This document shows positions 39,724 to 48,790 of a stretch of DNA of 64,000 nt, piece by piece. Source of the stretch: Corallococcus interemptor (GTDB lineage: Bacteria; Myxococcota; Myxococcia; Myxococcales; Myxococcaceae); assembly GCF_003668875.1 (NCBI RefSeq), contig NZ_RAWM01000027.1:1-64000 (forward strand). The letters run 5' to 3'. Within the stretch, counting starts at the first letter, position 1. The number at the start of each line of letters is the position of its first letter. The position numbers and the translations under genes were made by a program. The notes under the pieces are model-generated. The model was not told where the DNA came from. It did no database searches and was given only the letters and a program-made list of their open reading frames with translations.

Positions 39724-40032
39724 GGCAGCAAGCGCCTGGCGCTTCGAGACGCCCCACCGCTGGGGCGTCAGGGCGAAGCCCTCCGGCAGCCGTGCATCCA
39801 GGAGGAGCCGCAGCCGCGAGCCCCCCGTGCGAGGCAGGGACACCTCCACCGGATGCCCCCGGTGGCTGCCCACCAGCACGTGCCGCGTGGGAGCCACCGA
39901 CGGGGCCAGCTCCAGCTTCGGCGCCAGCGCCCGCCAGCGACGCCGGAGCCGTTCACGACGCCAGGCCCGCAGCTGGATCCGTGACAGGAACAGGACCGCC
40001 GCGACGGCGAGCATCGTGAGCCAGGGGGACAT
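39706..40032 (-). CDS. Small membrane-anchored hypothetical protein
   Basis: A 108-residue protein: one N-terminal hydrophobic helix (LTMLAVAAVLFLS) followed by a strongly basic stretch (RAWRRERLRRRWRALAPK) and a small beta-rich domain (HVLVGSHRGHPVEVSLPRTG, LRLLLDARLPEGFALTP). The positive-inside pattern suggests an inner-membrane anchor with a cytoplasmic domain. No family is recognised. Its 3' end overlaps the convergent double-CXXCG gene by 18 bases. Coding support is moderate: start, hydrophobic segment and codon bias are consistent, but the gene is short. Confidence 0.6.
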   Translation of the reverse strand: MSPWLTMLAVAAVLFLSRIQLRAWRRERLRRRWRALAPKLELAPSVAPTRHVLVGSHRGHPVEVSLPRTGGSRLRLLLDARLPEGFALTPQRWGVSKRQALAASVNRT

Positions 40033-40156
40033 GCACGGCGCAGGTTATGTCCGGGCCCGCACGACGGAAAACCCCGGGTGCGGCCGGGCATGACGAAGCG
40101 CGGCGCGCGGCGGAATGAAGTGGGGCACACTGCCCTCCTCGCAAAGGAGCCACACC

Positions 40157-41092
40157 ATGAGCTGGGAAGAAGACCTGCAGGGCCGTGAGCCCCCGCCCTC
40201 CCTGGAGACGCTCATCGTCCCGCGCGTGCGCGACCTGGGCGATGGCTTCCACGTGCGCCGCGCCCTGCCCTCCGCGCGCCGCCGCATGGTGGGGCCCTTC
40301 ATCTTCCTGGACCAGATGGGCCCCGCGGACTTCGACCCCGGCCGCGGCCTGGACGTGCGCCCGCATCCGCACATCGGCCTGTCCACCGTCACCTATCTCT
40401 TCCAGGGCGAAATCCTCCACCGCGACTCGCTGGGCTTCGTGCAGCCCATCCGCCCCGGCGCCGTGAACTGGATGACCGCCGGCCAGGGCATCGCCCACTC
40501 GGAGCGCACCGCGCCGGACACGCGCGCCGCCGGTGGCCGCCTCTTCGGCATCCAGGCCTGGGTCGCCCTCCCCAAGAAGCACGAGGAGGTCGCCCCCGCG
40601 TTCGTCCACCACCCCGCGGACACGCTCCCCGTCATCGACGGCGAGGGCATCCACCTGACGGTCATCGCGGGCCAGGTGCACGGCGGCAAGTCGCCCGTGC
40701 GCGCCCACTCCGACCTCTTCTACGCGGACGCGAAGATGGAGGCGGGCTCCCGCCTGAAGCTCTCCACGGAATACGAGGAGCGGGGCCTCTACCTGGTGGA
40801 AGGCACCGTGGAGGTGGAGGGCACACGCTTCCAGCCCGGCGAACTGCTGGTGTTCAAGCCGGGCAGCGAGATTGTCCTCAACGCGGAGTCCAAGGCGCGG
40901 ATGATGCTCCTGGGCGGCGAGCCCATGGACGGCCCGCGCTACCTCTTCTGGAACTTCGTGTCGTCCTCCAAGGACCGCCTGGAGGCCGCCAAGGCGGACT
41001 GGAAGGAGGGCCGCTTCGCCGCCGTGCCCACGGAGACGGAGTTCATCCCCCTGCCGCCGGATGATCCGCCCGCGCCCGTGCGCTACCCGTAG
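40157..41092 (+). CDS. Pirin family protein
   Basis: A 311-residue bicupin of the pirin family (iron-binding; members act as quercetinase-like dioxygenases or redox regulators). The N-terminal cupin has the signature [19 protein letters not shown] and GQGIAHSER, giving the His, His, His and Glu iron ligands. The C-terminal cupin has [18 protein letters not shown] and the conserved [21 protein letters not shown]. An AAGGAG ribosome site seven bases before the ATG fixes the start at 40157. The gene is single and overlaps the convergent DUF2378 gene by ten bases at its end. Confidence 0.93.
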   Translation: MSWEEDLQGREPPPSLETLIVPRVRDLGDGFHVRRALPSARRRMVGPFIFLDQMGPADFDPGRGLDVRPHPHIGLSTVTYLFQGEILHRDSLGFVQPIRPGAVNWMTAGQGIAHSERTAPDTRAAGGRLFGIQAWVALPKKHEEVAPAFVHHPADTLPVIDGEGIHLTVIAGQVHGGKSPVRAHSDLFYADAKMEAGSRLKLSTEYEERGLYLVEGTVEVEGTRFQPGELLVFKPGSEIVLNAESKARMMLLGGEPMDGPRYLFWNFVSSSKDRLEAAKADWKEGRFAAVPTETEFIPLPPDDPPAPVRYP

Positions 41093-41691
41093 AGCCGGCG
41101 CACCGGCGCCAGCGTGCCCGCGGGCCGCTGCGACTTCGCCTGCGACCACGTCAGCCGGTACGTCGCCGCCGTCCCGTCGAAGGCGATGGGCTTCACCTCC
41201 GGGGAGCCCGCGCCCGACGCGCGCAGCGTCTCCGCGAGGAAGCCGCAGGCGAAGAAGGGGTTGTCCGCCAGCACGTCCTTCACCCACAGGGTGGCGTCCT
41301 GCGTGGACAGCTCCTCCACCCGGACCTCGTTGAAGTTGTTGCCCGCGCGCAGGTTGTACGGCACGCGCTCCAGCGTCTTCCGCGGGCCCAGGTGCGTCAC
41401 GAGCTGCATGCTCGCCCGCCCCACGGACGTCTGCTGGAAGCCCTTCAGGTAGCGGGCGCCCAATTCCAGATACGCCGTCTCCAGGGGCTGGCCGGGGAAG
41501 ACATCCCGCGCGGCCACGTCCAGGAAGGCGCGCCACTGCTCCAGCGAGTAGTGGGGGCGCAGCGGTTCGGACAGGTTCAGGCCGGCGGCCTTCAGCTTCT
41601 GGCGGCCGTCACGCGTGAGGTAGGGCCCCAGCGCACGCACGAAGAGGGCTTCCACGCTCTGGGCGAAGATTTGCTTTTCGGATGGGACCAT
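41083..41691 (-). CDS. DUF2378 (TIGR02265) family protein
   Basis: A 202-residue cytoplasmic protein of the myxobacterial DUF2378 paralog family, whose function is not established. Visible family blocks are [14 protein letters not shown] near the start, [20 protein letters not shown], the central [17 protein letters not shown] and the late [19 protein letters not shown]. The start at 41691 is chosen because the upstream residues (a Cys/His-rich lead) are unlike family members. It stands between the pirin gene (convergent, ten-base overlap) and a hybrid kinase on the same strand 83 bases upstream. Confidence 0.88.
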   Translation of the reverse strand: MVPSEKQIFAQSVEALFVRALGPYLTRDGRQKLKAAGLNLSEPLRPHYSLEQWRAFLDVAARDVFPGQPLETAYLELGARYLKGFQQTSVGRASMQLVTHLGPRKTLERVPYNLRAGNNFNEVRVEELSTQDATLWVKDVLADNPFFACGFLAETLRASGAGSPEVKPIAFDGTAATYRLTWSQAKSQRPAGTLAPVRRLYG

Positions 41692-41774
41692 GCCCCCAGG
41701 GTGGAGTCGCCCCTGGGCATGCGGAAGGGTGGACGCAATGCATCCGTCCACGAGTCGTCAAACCCGTAGCTTTT

Positions 41775-43235
41775 TCAGCCTCGGGGCAGCCGCACGGTGA
41801 AGGTCGTCCCCTGGGCTTCCGTGGAGGTCACCTTCACGGAGCCGCCGTGGGCCCGGACGATCTGGTCGGTGATGTAGAGCCCCAGCCCCAGCCCTCCGGC
41901 CGTGCCGCGCTCCCGGTCGCTGCGGCCGGCGCGGCGCCACGCGGCGAACAGGTGCGGCAGCTGCTCCGGCGGAATGGGCGCGCCCAGGTTGTGCACCCGC
42001 AGCACGGCCTCGCCGTCCTGCCCCTCCGCGCTCACGCGCACGGGTGAATCCGGCGGGCTGAACTTGAGCGCGTTGGACACCAGGTTGCCCACCACCTGCT
42101 CCAGCCGGTCCGCGTCCCACGCGCCGCGCCCGTCGCCCCGCACGTCCAGCATCACCTCGCGCTGGGGCTGGCTGGCGCGCGCTTCCTCCACCGCGCCGCG
42201 CACCACGTCGAACAGGTCGCAGCGCGAGCGCACCACCGGCAGCCCCGCGCCCAGCCGCGCCCGAGCGAAGTCCAAGAGCTGGCGGATCATCCGCTCCATG
42301 CGCTCGGCGCTGGTGAGGATGCGCTCGGTGAAGACGCGCTGGCGGTCGGACAGCTCGCCCTGGCGCTGGAGCTGCTGCGCGGACATGGACAGCGCGTTGA
42401 GCGGATTGCGCAGGTCGTGGCCCAGGATGCCCAGGAACTGCTCGCGGAAGTCCTCCGCGTTGCGCGTCTCCGTGATGTCCTGGCCGGTGGCGATGATCGC
42501 CTCCACCGCGCCCGTGGGGCCCGTGGCCGGCGACATCGTGTACTCGAAGTGGCGCGGGCCCTGGTCCGAGGACAGCGTGACGCGGCCGCGCTGCACCCGG
42601 CCCGTGCGCCGCGCCGCGTCCAGCGACTGCGCGTAGGACTCCAGCTGGGGGTCCATGGCCCGCAGCGCGTCCATGTTCCTGCCCGGCACGTGCACGTGGT
42701 GCGAGCCGCGCGACGCGGCCACCGCCTGGTTGGCGTAGATGAGCGTCCCGTCGCCGTCATAGAGCGCGATGGGGTCCGCCGCCGCGCCCATGGCCAATTC
42801 CAGCAGGCGGCGCTGCTGCTGCACCTGGTCGGAGAGGACGCGCACCTCGCGCTCCGCGCGGCGCAGGCGCAGGAGCGCGTGCACCTGGGCCACCAGCTCC
42901 TCCGGGTCCACCGGCGCCACCAGATACGCGTCCGCGCCGTGCTCCAGCCCCTGGGCCCGGTCCGCGGGGCCCACCGCCTGGGCGGACAGGTGCAGCACCA
43001 GCGCGCCGCGCGTGCGCGGGGAGGCCTTCAGGCGCCGGCACACCTCCAGGCCGCTCATGTCCGGCAGGCGGACGTCCAGGATGACCAGGTCGGTCTGCTC
43101 GTCCGCGAGCGCCAGCGTCTCGCCGCCCGTGCCCGCCTCCAGCACCTGGAAGCCCGACAGGGACAGCACGCGCGACGTGACGTAGCGGCTGGCCAGGTCG
43201 TCGTTGACGTTGAGGATGATGGGCGCGGAGGACAT
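41775..43235 (-). CDS. REC-PAS-histidine kinase
   Basis: A 486-residue soluble hybrid kinase. Residues 1-120 are a receiver domain (ILNVNDDLASR; acceptor Asp in LVILDVRLPDMSG). A coiled coil with VRVLSDQVQQQRRLLEL leads to a PAS domain (about 140-260; DPIALYDGDGTLIYANQAVAA). The HisKA domain has FLGILGHDLRNPLNAL (His near 281) and the HATPase has VGNLVSNALKFSPP and GGLGLGLYITDQIV. There is no membrane segment, so input is cytoplasmic and through the receiver or PAS domain. The start at 43235 is the first Met of a canonical receiver; the frame runs further upstream as non-coding sequence. No partner regulator lies next to it, so it is an orphan kinase. Confidence 0.9.
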   Translation of the reverse strand: MSSAPIILNVNDDLASRYVTSRVLSLSGFQVLEAGTGGETLALADEQTDLVILDVRLPDMSGLEVCRRLKASPRTRGALVLHLSAQAVGPADRAQGLEHGADAYLVAPVDPEELVAQVHALLRLRRAEREVRVLSDQVQQQRRLLELAMGAAADPIALYDGDGTLIYANQAVAASRGSHHVHVPGRNMDALRAMDPQLESYAQSLDAARRTGRVQRGRVTLSSDQGPRHFEYTMSPATGPTGAVEAIIATGQDITETRNAEDFREQFLGILGHDLRNPLNALSMSAQQLQRQGELSDRQRVFTERILTSAERMERMIRQLLDFARARLGAGLPVVRSRCDLFDVVRGAVEEARASQPQREVMLDVRGDGRGAWDADRLEQVVGNLVSNALKFSPPDSPVRVSAEGQDGEAVLRVHNLGAPIPPEQLPHLFAAWRRAGRSDRERGTAGGLGLGLYITDQIVRAHGGSVKVTSTEAQGTTFTVRLPRG

Positions 43236-43409
43236 GCGTGCGGATGAAGCGGTGGCCTCCTTCGTAATGGCTGGCACGGGGCGCGCCAAGCCTTGCACGT
43301 GGGAAAATGTCTTCTCTGAATGAACAGCCAGGGAAACGGGCGTCCGCCGACGCTCGCTGGACGACAGGGTGGGCTCCCCCGCCAGCGCGTTTCGCGGTAG
43401 GGATGACCC

Positions 43410-44369
43410 ATGCGCCCTCCCTGCCGCCCGCTCCCCGCCGATGGCCGCTTCCTCCAGGCCGTGGGGCCCACGCCGCTCGTCCCCGTGCGGCTGGACCCGG
43501 AAGGACCGACCATCTGGTGCAAGCTGGAGTTCCTCAACCCCAGTGGGTCCACCAAGGACCGCATCGCCCGGTACATGCTGGAGAAGGCGTGGCGGCTGGG
43601 GGAGCTGAGCCCGGGCGGTGACGTGGTGGAGGCGTCCAGCGGCTCCACCAGCATCGCCATGGCGCTGGCGAGCGCGCAGATGGGCTGCCGCTTCACCGCG
43701 GTGATGCCGGAGGGCGTGACGGAGGAGCGGCTCATCGCCATCCGCGCCTACGGCGGCGAGGTGGAGCTGGTGCCACGCTCGGAGGGCATCCGGGGCGCCA
43801 TCGCGAAGGCGGCGAGCCTGGCGAAGGAGCGAGGCGGCTTCGCGCCCCGCCAGTTCGAGAACCCGGACAACGCGGAGGCGCATCGCGTGTGGACGGGGCA
43901 GGAAATCCTGGCGCAGGTGCCAGGCGGCCTGGTGCACGGCGTGGTGAGCGGCGTGGGCACGGGCGGCACCATCGTGGGGCTGTACCAGGCGTTCGCGGAG
44001 GCGGGCTGTCCGGTGACGCCCTTCGTGGCCCGTCCCATCGCCGGGCTGGGCTGCGACATCGAATGTTGCAGCTTCAGCGCGCGCGTGCCGGGCGTGGTGG
44101 ACGGCCTGTCGCGGCTGTACCGCGAGGCGGACATGCCGGGCCGGGTGGAGCTGGACGTGTCGGACGACCTGGCCATGGGCACCGCGCGGGCGCTCATCCG
44201 CCGGGGCTTCCCGGTGGGGCCGTCCTCCGGCCTCAACTACGCGGCGGCGGTGGAGGCGGCGAAGCAACTGGGCCCGCAGGCCCAGGTGGTGACGGTGTTC
44301 CCGGACCGCATGGAGCGCTACTTCTCCACGGAGCTGGTGCACCGGCCCGCGGCGCCCAAGGCCGGCTGA
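43410..44369 (+). CDS. PLP-dependent cysteine synthase-like enzyme
   Basis: A 319-residue fold-type-II PLP enzyme related to cysteine synthase and cystathionine beta-synthase. The PLP Lys lies in FLNPSGSTKDRIARYML, the substrate loop is EASSGSTSIAMALAS, and the phosphate-binding Gly loop is GVGTGGTIVG. The C-terminal PLP-ring contact is GPSSGLNYAAA. CysK, CysM and CBS-like members share these motifs, so the acceptor substrate (O-acetylserine, phosphoserine or another) is not settled. It is divergent from the hybrid kinase (174-base gap) and converges with the Rieske gene, seven bases apart. Confidence 0.88.
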   Translation: MRPPCRPLPADGRFLQAVGPTPLVPVRLDPEGPTIWCKLEFLNPSGSTKDRIARYMLEKAWRLGELSPGGDVVEASSGSTSIAMALASAQMGCRFTAVMPEGVTEERLIAIRAYGGEVELVPRSEGIRGAIAKAASLAKERGGFAPRQFENPDNAEAHRVWTGQEILAQVPGGLVHGVVSGVGTGGTIVGLYQAFAEAGCPVTPFVARPIAGLGCDIECCSFSARVPGVVDGLSRLYREADMPGRVELDVSDDLAMGTARALIRRGFPVGPSSGLNYAAAVEAAKQLGPQAQVVTVFPDRMERYFSTELVHRPAAPKAG

Positions 44370-44376
44370 GCGGCCC

Positions 44377-45468
44377 TTACGTGCGCATGCGCACGCGCGT
44401 CTCGTGCACCGTGTCCGGAGGCGGCGCGGTGCGCTCGCGCTCCTGGGCGCGCATCAGGCGCAGGATGCTGGGGCCCAGGACGTCGATTTCGGTGGAGGCG
44501 TAGGCCTCCGTACCGAAGCGGCGGATGGAGTCCGTCTGCTTCGACAGGATGCGCGCGTCCTGTCCGAAGATGTGCAGGCCCACGGGCAGCACGAAGGGCA
44601 CCGCGGCCTTGAGCAGCCAGCGCGGCACGGGCAGCTTCACCGTCACCACCGCGTACACGAGCGTGTCCCAGTCACTCACCGGCGTCATGGCGGAGTTGAC
44701 CAGGATGTGGCTCTTGTCCCCCAGGCGGTACTCCACCTGCGCGATGGACGGCATGAGGAAGCGGTCGAAGTGCTGCACCACGCCGCCGCCCGGCGCGAGC
44801 AGCCTTCCCACGAGCCCCTTGGGCGCGGGCTCGCCCAGGTACTCCGCCTCCACGCGGTCCGCGCTCCTGCGCACCACCACGTCGATTTCGTTCTTCTTCT
44901 CTTCCGTGCGGAACAGGCCGCCGTGGAGGAAGGCGGTGTGCGGCACGTCCAGCGTGTTCTCCAGCACCGCGTGCAGCGACCCGGGCGCGCGCAGCACGCG
45001 GCGCACGGTGGTGTAGTCCGCCGCGTCCAGCAGCGGGAAGCGGAAGGGCTCCGTCGTGGGCTCGACGCCGGGCGTGGAGTAGACCCAGACGAAGCCGTCC
45101 TGTTCGCGCGTCGCGTGGGAAGAAGCGCAGCGGGAGCGGGCCTCGGGTTCGCCCAGCAGGCCCGGGATGAGCCGGCACTGGCCCCCGGTGTCGAAGCGCC
45201 ACCCGTGGTAGCCGCACTCCAGCTGGCCGTTCTTCACGCGGCCCAGCGACAGCGGCACGTTGCGGTGCGGGCAGCGGTCCACCAGGGCGCCGGGCTTGCC
45301 GCCCTCCCCTCGGAAGAGCACCAGGGGCGTGCCCTGCAGCGTGCGCGCGAGCGGCTTGTCCCCCAGCTCCCCCGACGTGCAGAGGATGAACCAGGAGTGG
45401 GGGAGCCGGACGACGGAGATGTGACTGGGGGACGCGCTCGGGGCGCGCCCCTCCTCGCGGGCGTTCAT
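44377..45468 (-). CDS. Rieske-type aromatic-ring-hydroxylating oxygenase
   Basis: A 363-residue non-haem iron oxygenase alpha subunit. The Rieske 2Fe-2S motif is complete: CPHRNVPLSLG and then CGYHGWRFD (CxH-x16-CxxH). The catalytic iron site is VPHTAFLH (His-x4-His) with the upstream Asn/Asp in ENTLD. The chain is shorter than classical naphthalene-type dioxygenases and resembles the PaO/cholesterol-desaturase-like group. No reductase or ferredoxin gene is adjacent, so electron partners are elsewhere. It is the minus-strand neighbour of the copper-related genes but is separated from them by 41 bases with no clear functional link. Confidence 0.9.
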   Translation of the reverse strand: MNAREEGRAPSASPSHISVVRLPHSWFILCTSGELGDKPLARTLQGTPLVLFRGEGGKPGALVDRCPHRNVPLSLGRVKNGQLECGYHGWRFDTGGQCRLIPGLLGEPEARSRCASSHATREQDGFVWVYSTPGVEPTTEPFRFPLLDAADYTTVRRVLRAPGSLHAVLENTLDVPHTAFLHGGLFRTEEKKNEIDVVVRRSADRVEAEYLGEPAPKGLVGRLLAPGGGVVQHFDRFLMPSIAQVEYRLGDKSHILVNSAMTPVSDWDTLVYAVVTVKLPVPRWLLKAAVPFVLPVGLHIFGQDARILSKQTDSIRRFGTEAYASTEIDVLGPSILRLMRAQERERTAPPPDTVHETRVRMRT

Positions 45469-45509
45469 GGGCCCAGTCTAATGGCCCCGGGCGTCCGTGC
45501 ACGCCCCCT

Positions 45510-45923
45510 TCAGGCGGGCAGGTCGGCGGCGCGCTGGGCGGCCTCCGGGTTGAGGGGCTGGGGCATCACCCCGCCGCTCATCCTCCGGCAGGACTCCTCG
45601 CAGCGGCGGCAGGCCTCCGCGCAGGCCTTCATCAGGCCCTCGAGGCCCGTCTCTTCGCAGGCGGTCGCGCAGGCGGCGCACACCTCCGCGCAGGCGAAGC
45701 AGGTGCGGGAATGCAGATCCGAACCTCGGAGCATGAAGCGCGCGCTCGTGTCGCAGATGTCCGCGCAGTCCATCAGCAGCCGCAGGTGCCCGGGTTCCGC
45801 GAGCTTGCCTCCCCGCTTGAGGCCGTCCGCCAGCGCCTCCAGGCAGACGCGGTGACAGGACAGACAGTTGTCGATGCATTCCCGCATCTCGTCGTCGCTT
45901 CGCATCACTTCGGCGTTCGCCAT
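45510..45923 (-). CDS. Cys-rich four-helix bundle copper-binding protein (Csp/DUF326-like)
   Basis: A 137-residue protein with about fifteen cysteines in CxxxC spacing along helices (CIDNCLSCHRVCLEAL, CADICDTSA, CFACAEVCAACATACEE, CAEACRRCEESCRR). This is the hallmark of the four-helix bundle copper storage proteins (Csp/DUF326), which bind many Cu(I) ions in the bundle core. There is no signal peptide, so it is a cytoplasmic form. An AAAGGA ribosome site about eight bases upstream fixes the ATG at 45923; the longer frame is ignored. It follows the P-type ATPase gene by 100 bases on the same strand, as a probable co-regulated copper-handling pair. Confidence 0.9.
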   Translation of the reverse strand: MANAEVMRSDDEMRECIDNCLSCHRVCLEALADGLKRGGKLAEPGHLRLLMDCADICDTSARFMLRGSDLHSRTCFACAEVCAACATACEETGLEGLMKACAEACRRCEESCRRMSGGVMPQPLNPEAAQRAADLPA

Positions 45924-46023
45924 GGTGGGTGTCCTTTCGGTTCCTTGAAGTCCACCCCTCACGGTGGGCACGCGTGAGGCCGCGGCCCGTCATCCCGCAT
46001 GCCCGGACGGCCGGCTGCCGGGT

Positions 46024-48492
46024 CTAGACCTTCAGCCTCCGCAAGCGCAGGGCGTTGCCGATGACGGACACGGACGACAGGCTCATCGCGGCGCTCGCGA
46101 ACAGCGGGCTCAGGAGCAACCCGAGGACGGGGTACAGCACGCCCGCCGCCAGCGGGACGCCCAGCAGGTTGTAGACGAAGGCGAAGAAGAGGTTCTGCCG
46201 GATGTTGCGCAGCACGCCCTGGCTCAACCCGCGCGCCCTCGCGATGCCTCGCAGGTCGCCCTTCACCAGCGTCACGCCCGCGCTCTCCATCGCGATGTCC
46301 GTGCCCGTCCCCATCGCGATGCCCACGTCCGCCAGTGCCAGCGCCGGAGCGTCGTTCACGCCGTCGCCCGCCATCGCCACCACGCGTCCCTGCGCTTGCA
46401 GCGCCTTCACCACGTCGCCCTTCGCGTCCGGCTGCACTCCAGCAATCACCTCCGTGATGCCCAGCCGGCGCGCCACCGCGTGCGCCGTCGTCGGGCTGTC
46501 GCCGGTGAGCATGACCACTCGTAGGCCTTCGTCCCGCAGCCGCGCCAGGGCCTCCGGCGTGGAGGTCTTCAGCGGATCCTCCACGCCCAGGAGGCCCGCC
46601 GCCCGGCCGTCCACCGACACCAGCACCACGGTCTGGCCCTCGTGGCGCAGCGCCTCCGCGCGCTCCGTCAGCGACTCCGCCTCCACGCCCAGGCCGCGCA
46701 TCAGCGCCGCGTTGCCCAGCGCGACCTCGCGTCCTTCCACTCGGCCCCGGACGCCCTGCCCCGTGATGGACTGGAAGTCCTCCACGCGTCCGGGAGACAC
46801 CCCGCGCTCCCTGGCTCCCGCGACCACTGCGGCGGCCAGCGGGTGCTCACTGCCGCGCTCCAGGCTCGCGGCCAGACGCAGCAACCCGGACGCGTCGACT
46901 CCCGGCGCGGGCTCCACCGTCACGAGGTGCGGACGCCCCTCCGTGAGCGTGCCCGTCTTGTCCACCACCAGCGTGTCCACCGCCGCCATCCGCTCCAGCG
47001 CCGCCGCGTCGCGGATGAGCACGCCCATGCGCGCGCCCTGCCCTGTTCCCACCATCACGGACATGGGCGTGGCCAGGCCCAGCGCGCACGGGCAGGCGAT
47101 GATGAGCACGGCCACCGCGTTCACCAGCGCGTGCGCGAGCCTCGGCTCCGGTCCCCACACGCCCCAGATGACCGCCGTCACCACCGCCACCGCGATGACC
47201 GCGGGCACGAAGATGCCGGCCACCCGGTCCGCCAGCCGCTGGATGGGGGCTCGCGTGCGCTGCGCCTCCGCCACGCGCTGGACGATGCGCGACAGGAGCG
47301 TGTCCTTCCCCACCCGCTCCGCCCGCATCACCCACGACCCCGTGCCGTTCACCGTGCCGCCCGTCACCTTCGCGCCCGGCCCCTTCTCCACCGGCACCGG
47401 CTCTCCGGTGACGAGCGATTCGTCCACCGCGCTCGCGCCCTCCAGCACCTCGCCGTCCACCGGCACCTTCTCACCGGGACGCACGCGCAGGCGCCATCCC
47501 ACGTGAACCTGGGACAACGGCACGTCCTCCTCGTGGCCATCGTCCGTGATGCGCCTGGCCGTGGCGGGGGCCAGCGACAGCAGGGCCCGCAGCGCTCCGG
47601 ACGTCGCGTGGCGGGCGCGCAATTCCAGCACCTGCCCCAGCGCCACCAGCGTGAGGATGATGGCGGCGGCCTCGTAGTACACGGGCGCGGTGCCGCCATG
47701 CCCCGTGCGCGCGCCCTCCGGCAACAGGTGCGGGAACAGCGTCGCCACCACGCTGAAGGCGTACGCCGCGCCCGCGCCCAGCGCGATGAGCGTGAACATG
47801 TTCAGGTGCCGGTTCCGCACCGACGCCCAGCCCCGCTGGAAGAACGGCGCCCCCACCCACAGCACCACCGGCGTCGCCAGCGCGAACTGCACCCACACGT
47901 TCGCGGAAGGCGACAGCGCGGGCCGCACCGGCAACATGTCCGACATGCCCAGCAGCATCAGCGGCACGCTCAGCGCCAGCCCCACCCAGAACCTCCGCGT
48001 CATCGAACGCAGCTCCGGATCCGGCGGCTCCTCCACCGTCACCGTGCGCGGCTCCAGCGCCATGCCGCACTTCGGGCAGGTGCCGGGCCCGTCCCGCACC
48101 ACCTCCGGGTGCATGGGGCAGGTGTATTCGACGCGCGTCTGAAGGACGGGCGGCGCCTCGGGCTCCAGCGCCATGCCGCACTTCGGGCAGGCCCCCGGCG
48201 CGTCCTGGCGCACCTCCGGATCCATGGGGCACACGTACACGGCGCCCGGCGCGGCGGGCGGTGGCGGGGTCTGGGGCTGGAGGAAGTGCCCGGGGTCCGC
48301 CTGGAAGCGCTGGCGGCACTTCGGATTGCAGAAGAACCAGGTGTGCCCCTCGTGCTCCCAGCTGCCGCCCCGGGGCGCGCGGGGGTCCACCTCCATGCCG
48401 CACACGGGGTCGATGGCCGGCCCTGCTCCGCCCTCTTGGGGCGGCGGCCGGGAGAAAGGCGAAGCAGGGGGATGCCGATGGGAATGCGTCAC
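46024..48492 (-). CDS. Copper-translocating P1B-type ATPase
   Basis: An 822-residue heavy-metal P-type ATPase. Instead of HMA domains, the N-terminus has a YHS domain ([10 protein letters not shown], then [19 protein letters not shown]) and two heavy-metal-binding modules with YVCPMDPEV...[10 protein letters not shown] and YTCPMHPEV...[10 protein letters not shown]. Six to eight membrane segments follow, with the CPC metal-path motif in [16 protein letters not shown]. The phosphorylated Asp511 lies in DKTGTLTEG, with [16 protein letters not shown] downstream. The CPC motif indicates Cu(I). The frame remains open upstream in unrelated-looking sequence; the GTG at 48492 has a strong AAAGGAGG ribosome site. 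Neighbours suggest a copper-export module. Silver export cannot be excluded. Confidence 0.93.
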   Translation of the reverse strand: MTHSHRHPPASPFSRPPPQEGGAGPAIDPVCGMEVDPRAPRGGSWEHEGHTWFFCNPKCRQRFQADPGHFLQPQTPPPPAAPGAVYVCPMDPEVRQDAPGACPKCGMALEPEAPPVLQTRVEYTCPMHPEVVRDGPGTCPKCGMALEPRTVTVEEPPDPELRSMTRRFWVGLALSVPLMLLGMSDMLPVRPALSPSANVWVQFALATPVVLWVGAPFFQRGWASVRNRHLNMFTLIALGAGAAYAFSVVATLFPHLLPEGARTGHGGTAPVYYEAAAIILTLVALGQVLELRARHATSGALRALLSLAPATARRITDDGHEEDVPLSQVHVGWRLRVRPGEKVPVDGEVLEGASAVDESLVTGEPVPVEKGPGAKVTGGTVNGTGSWVMRAERVGKDTLLSRIVQRVAEAQRTRAPIQRLADRVAGIFVPAVIAVAVVTAVIWGVWGPEPRLAHALVNAVAVLIIACPCALGLATPMSVMVGTGQGARMGVLIRDAAALERMAAVDTLVVDKTGTLTEGRPHLVTVEPAPGVDASGLLRLAASLERGSEHPLAAAVVAGARERGVSPGRVEDFQSITGQGVRGRVEGREVALGNAALMRGLGVEAESLTERAEALRHEGQTVVLVSVDGRAAGLLGVEDPLKTSTPEALARLRDEGLRVVMLTGDSPTTAHAVARRLGITEVIAGVQPDAKGDVVKALQAQGRVVAMAGDGVNDAPALALADVGIAMGTGTDIAMESAGVTLVKGDLRGIARARGLSQGVLRNIRQNLFFAFVYNLLGVPLAAGVLYPVLGLLLSPLFASAAMSLSSVSVIGNALRLRRLKV

Positions 48493-48790
48493 GTGAAGCC
48501 TCCTTTCCCCGGGCCAACGCGGCACCCGTCGAGCTCTTACACACATGCGCCATCCCCCCTCCCGGCGCCTCCGAACCGTCCGCGCTCCTCCCACTGGCGG
48601 GCAGGGCGCCAGGCAGGCCGGGGCCCTGTCCGCGCGGGGCATTTTCCGGTAGGAGGCGGCGCCGGCGGCCTGGAGTTCCAGGGGCTTGCGCGCCCGGACG
48701 CGGTGGACTCGCGGCGAAACAGCCTGGAAAATCCCACCGCTCCGTATGGCAAGGGAAGCAAGGTCGGGGCCCGACCAGAGAGAGCACCGA
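48493..48790. other. 298-base divergent region without a gene
   Basis: This region separates the copper ATPase (minus) from the DUF7151-type lipoprotein (plus). It contains the AAAGGAGG ribosome site of the ATPase at its left end. I see no convincing small gene or terminator. Promoters for both neighbours must lie here, and a CorE-type ECF promoter is a reasonable guess for the ATPase. Confidence 0.4.

Noticed and set aside
41692-44342. 855-codon reading of the hybrid kinase
   Set aside because: The first 370 codons lie antisense to the cysteine-synthase-like gene and the intergenic region; the receiver domain begins at the Met of 43235.
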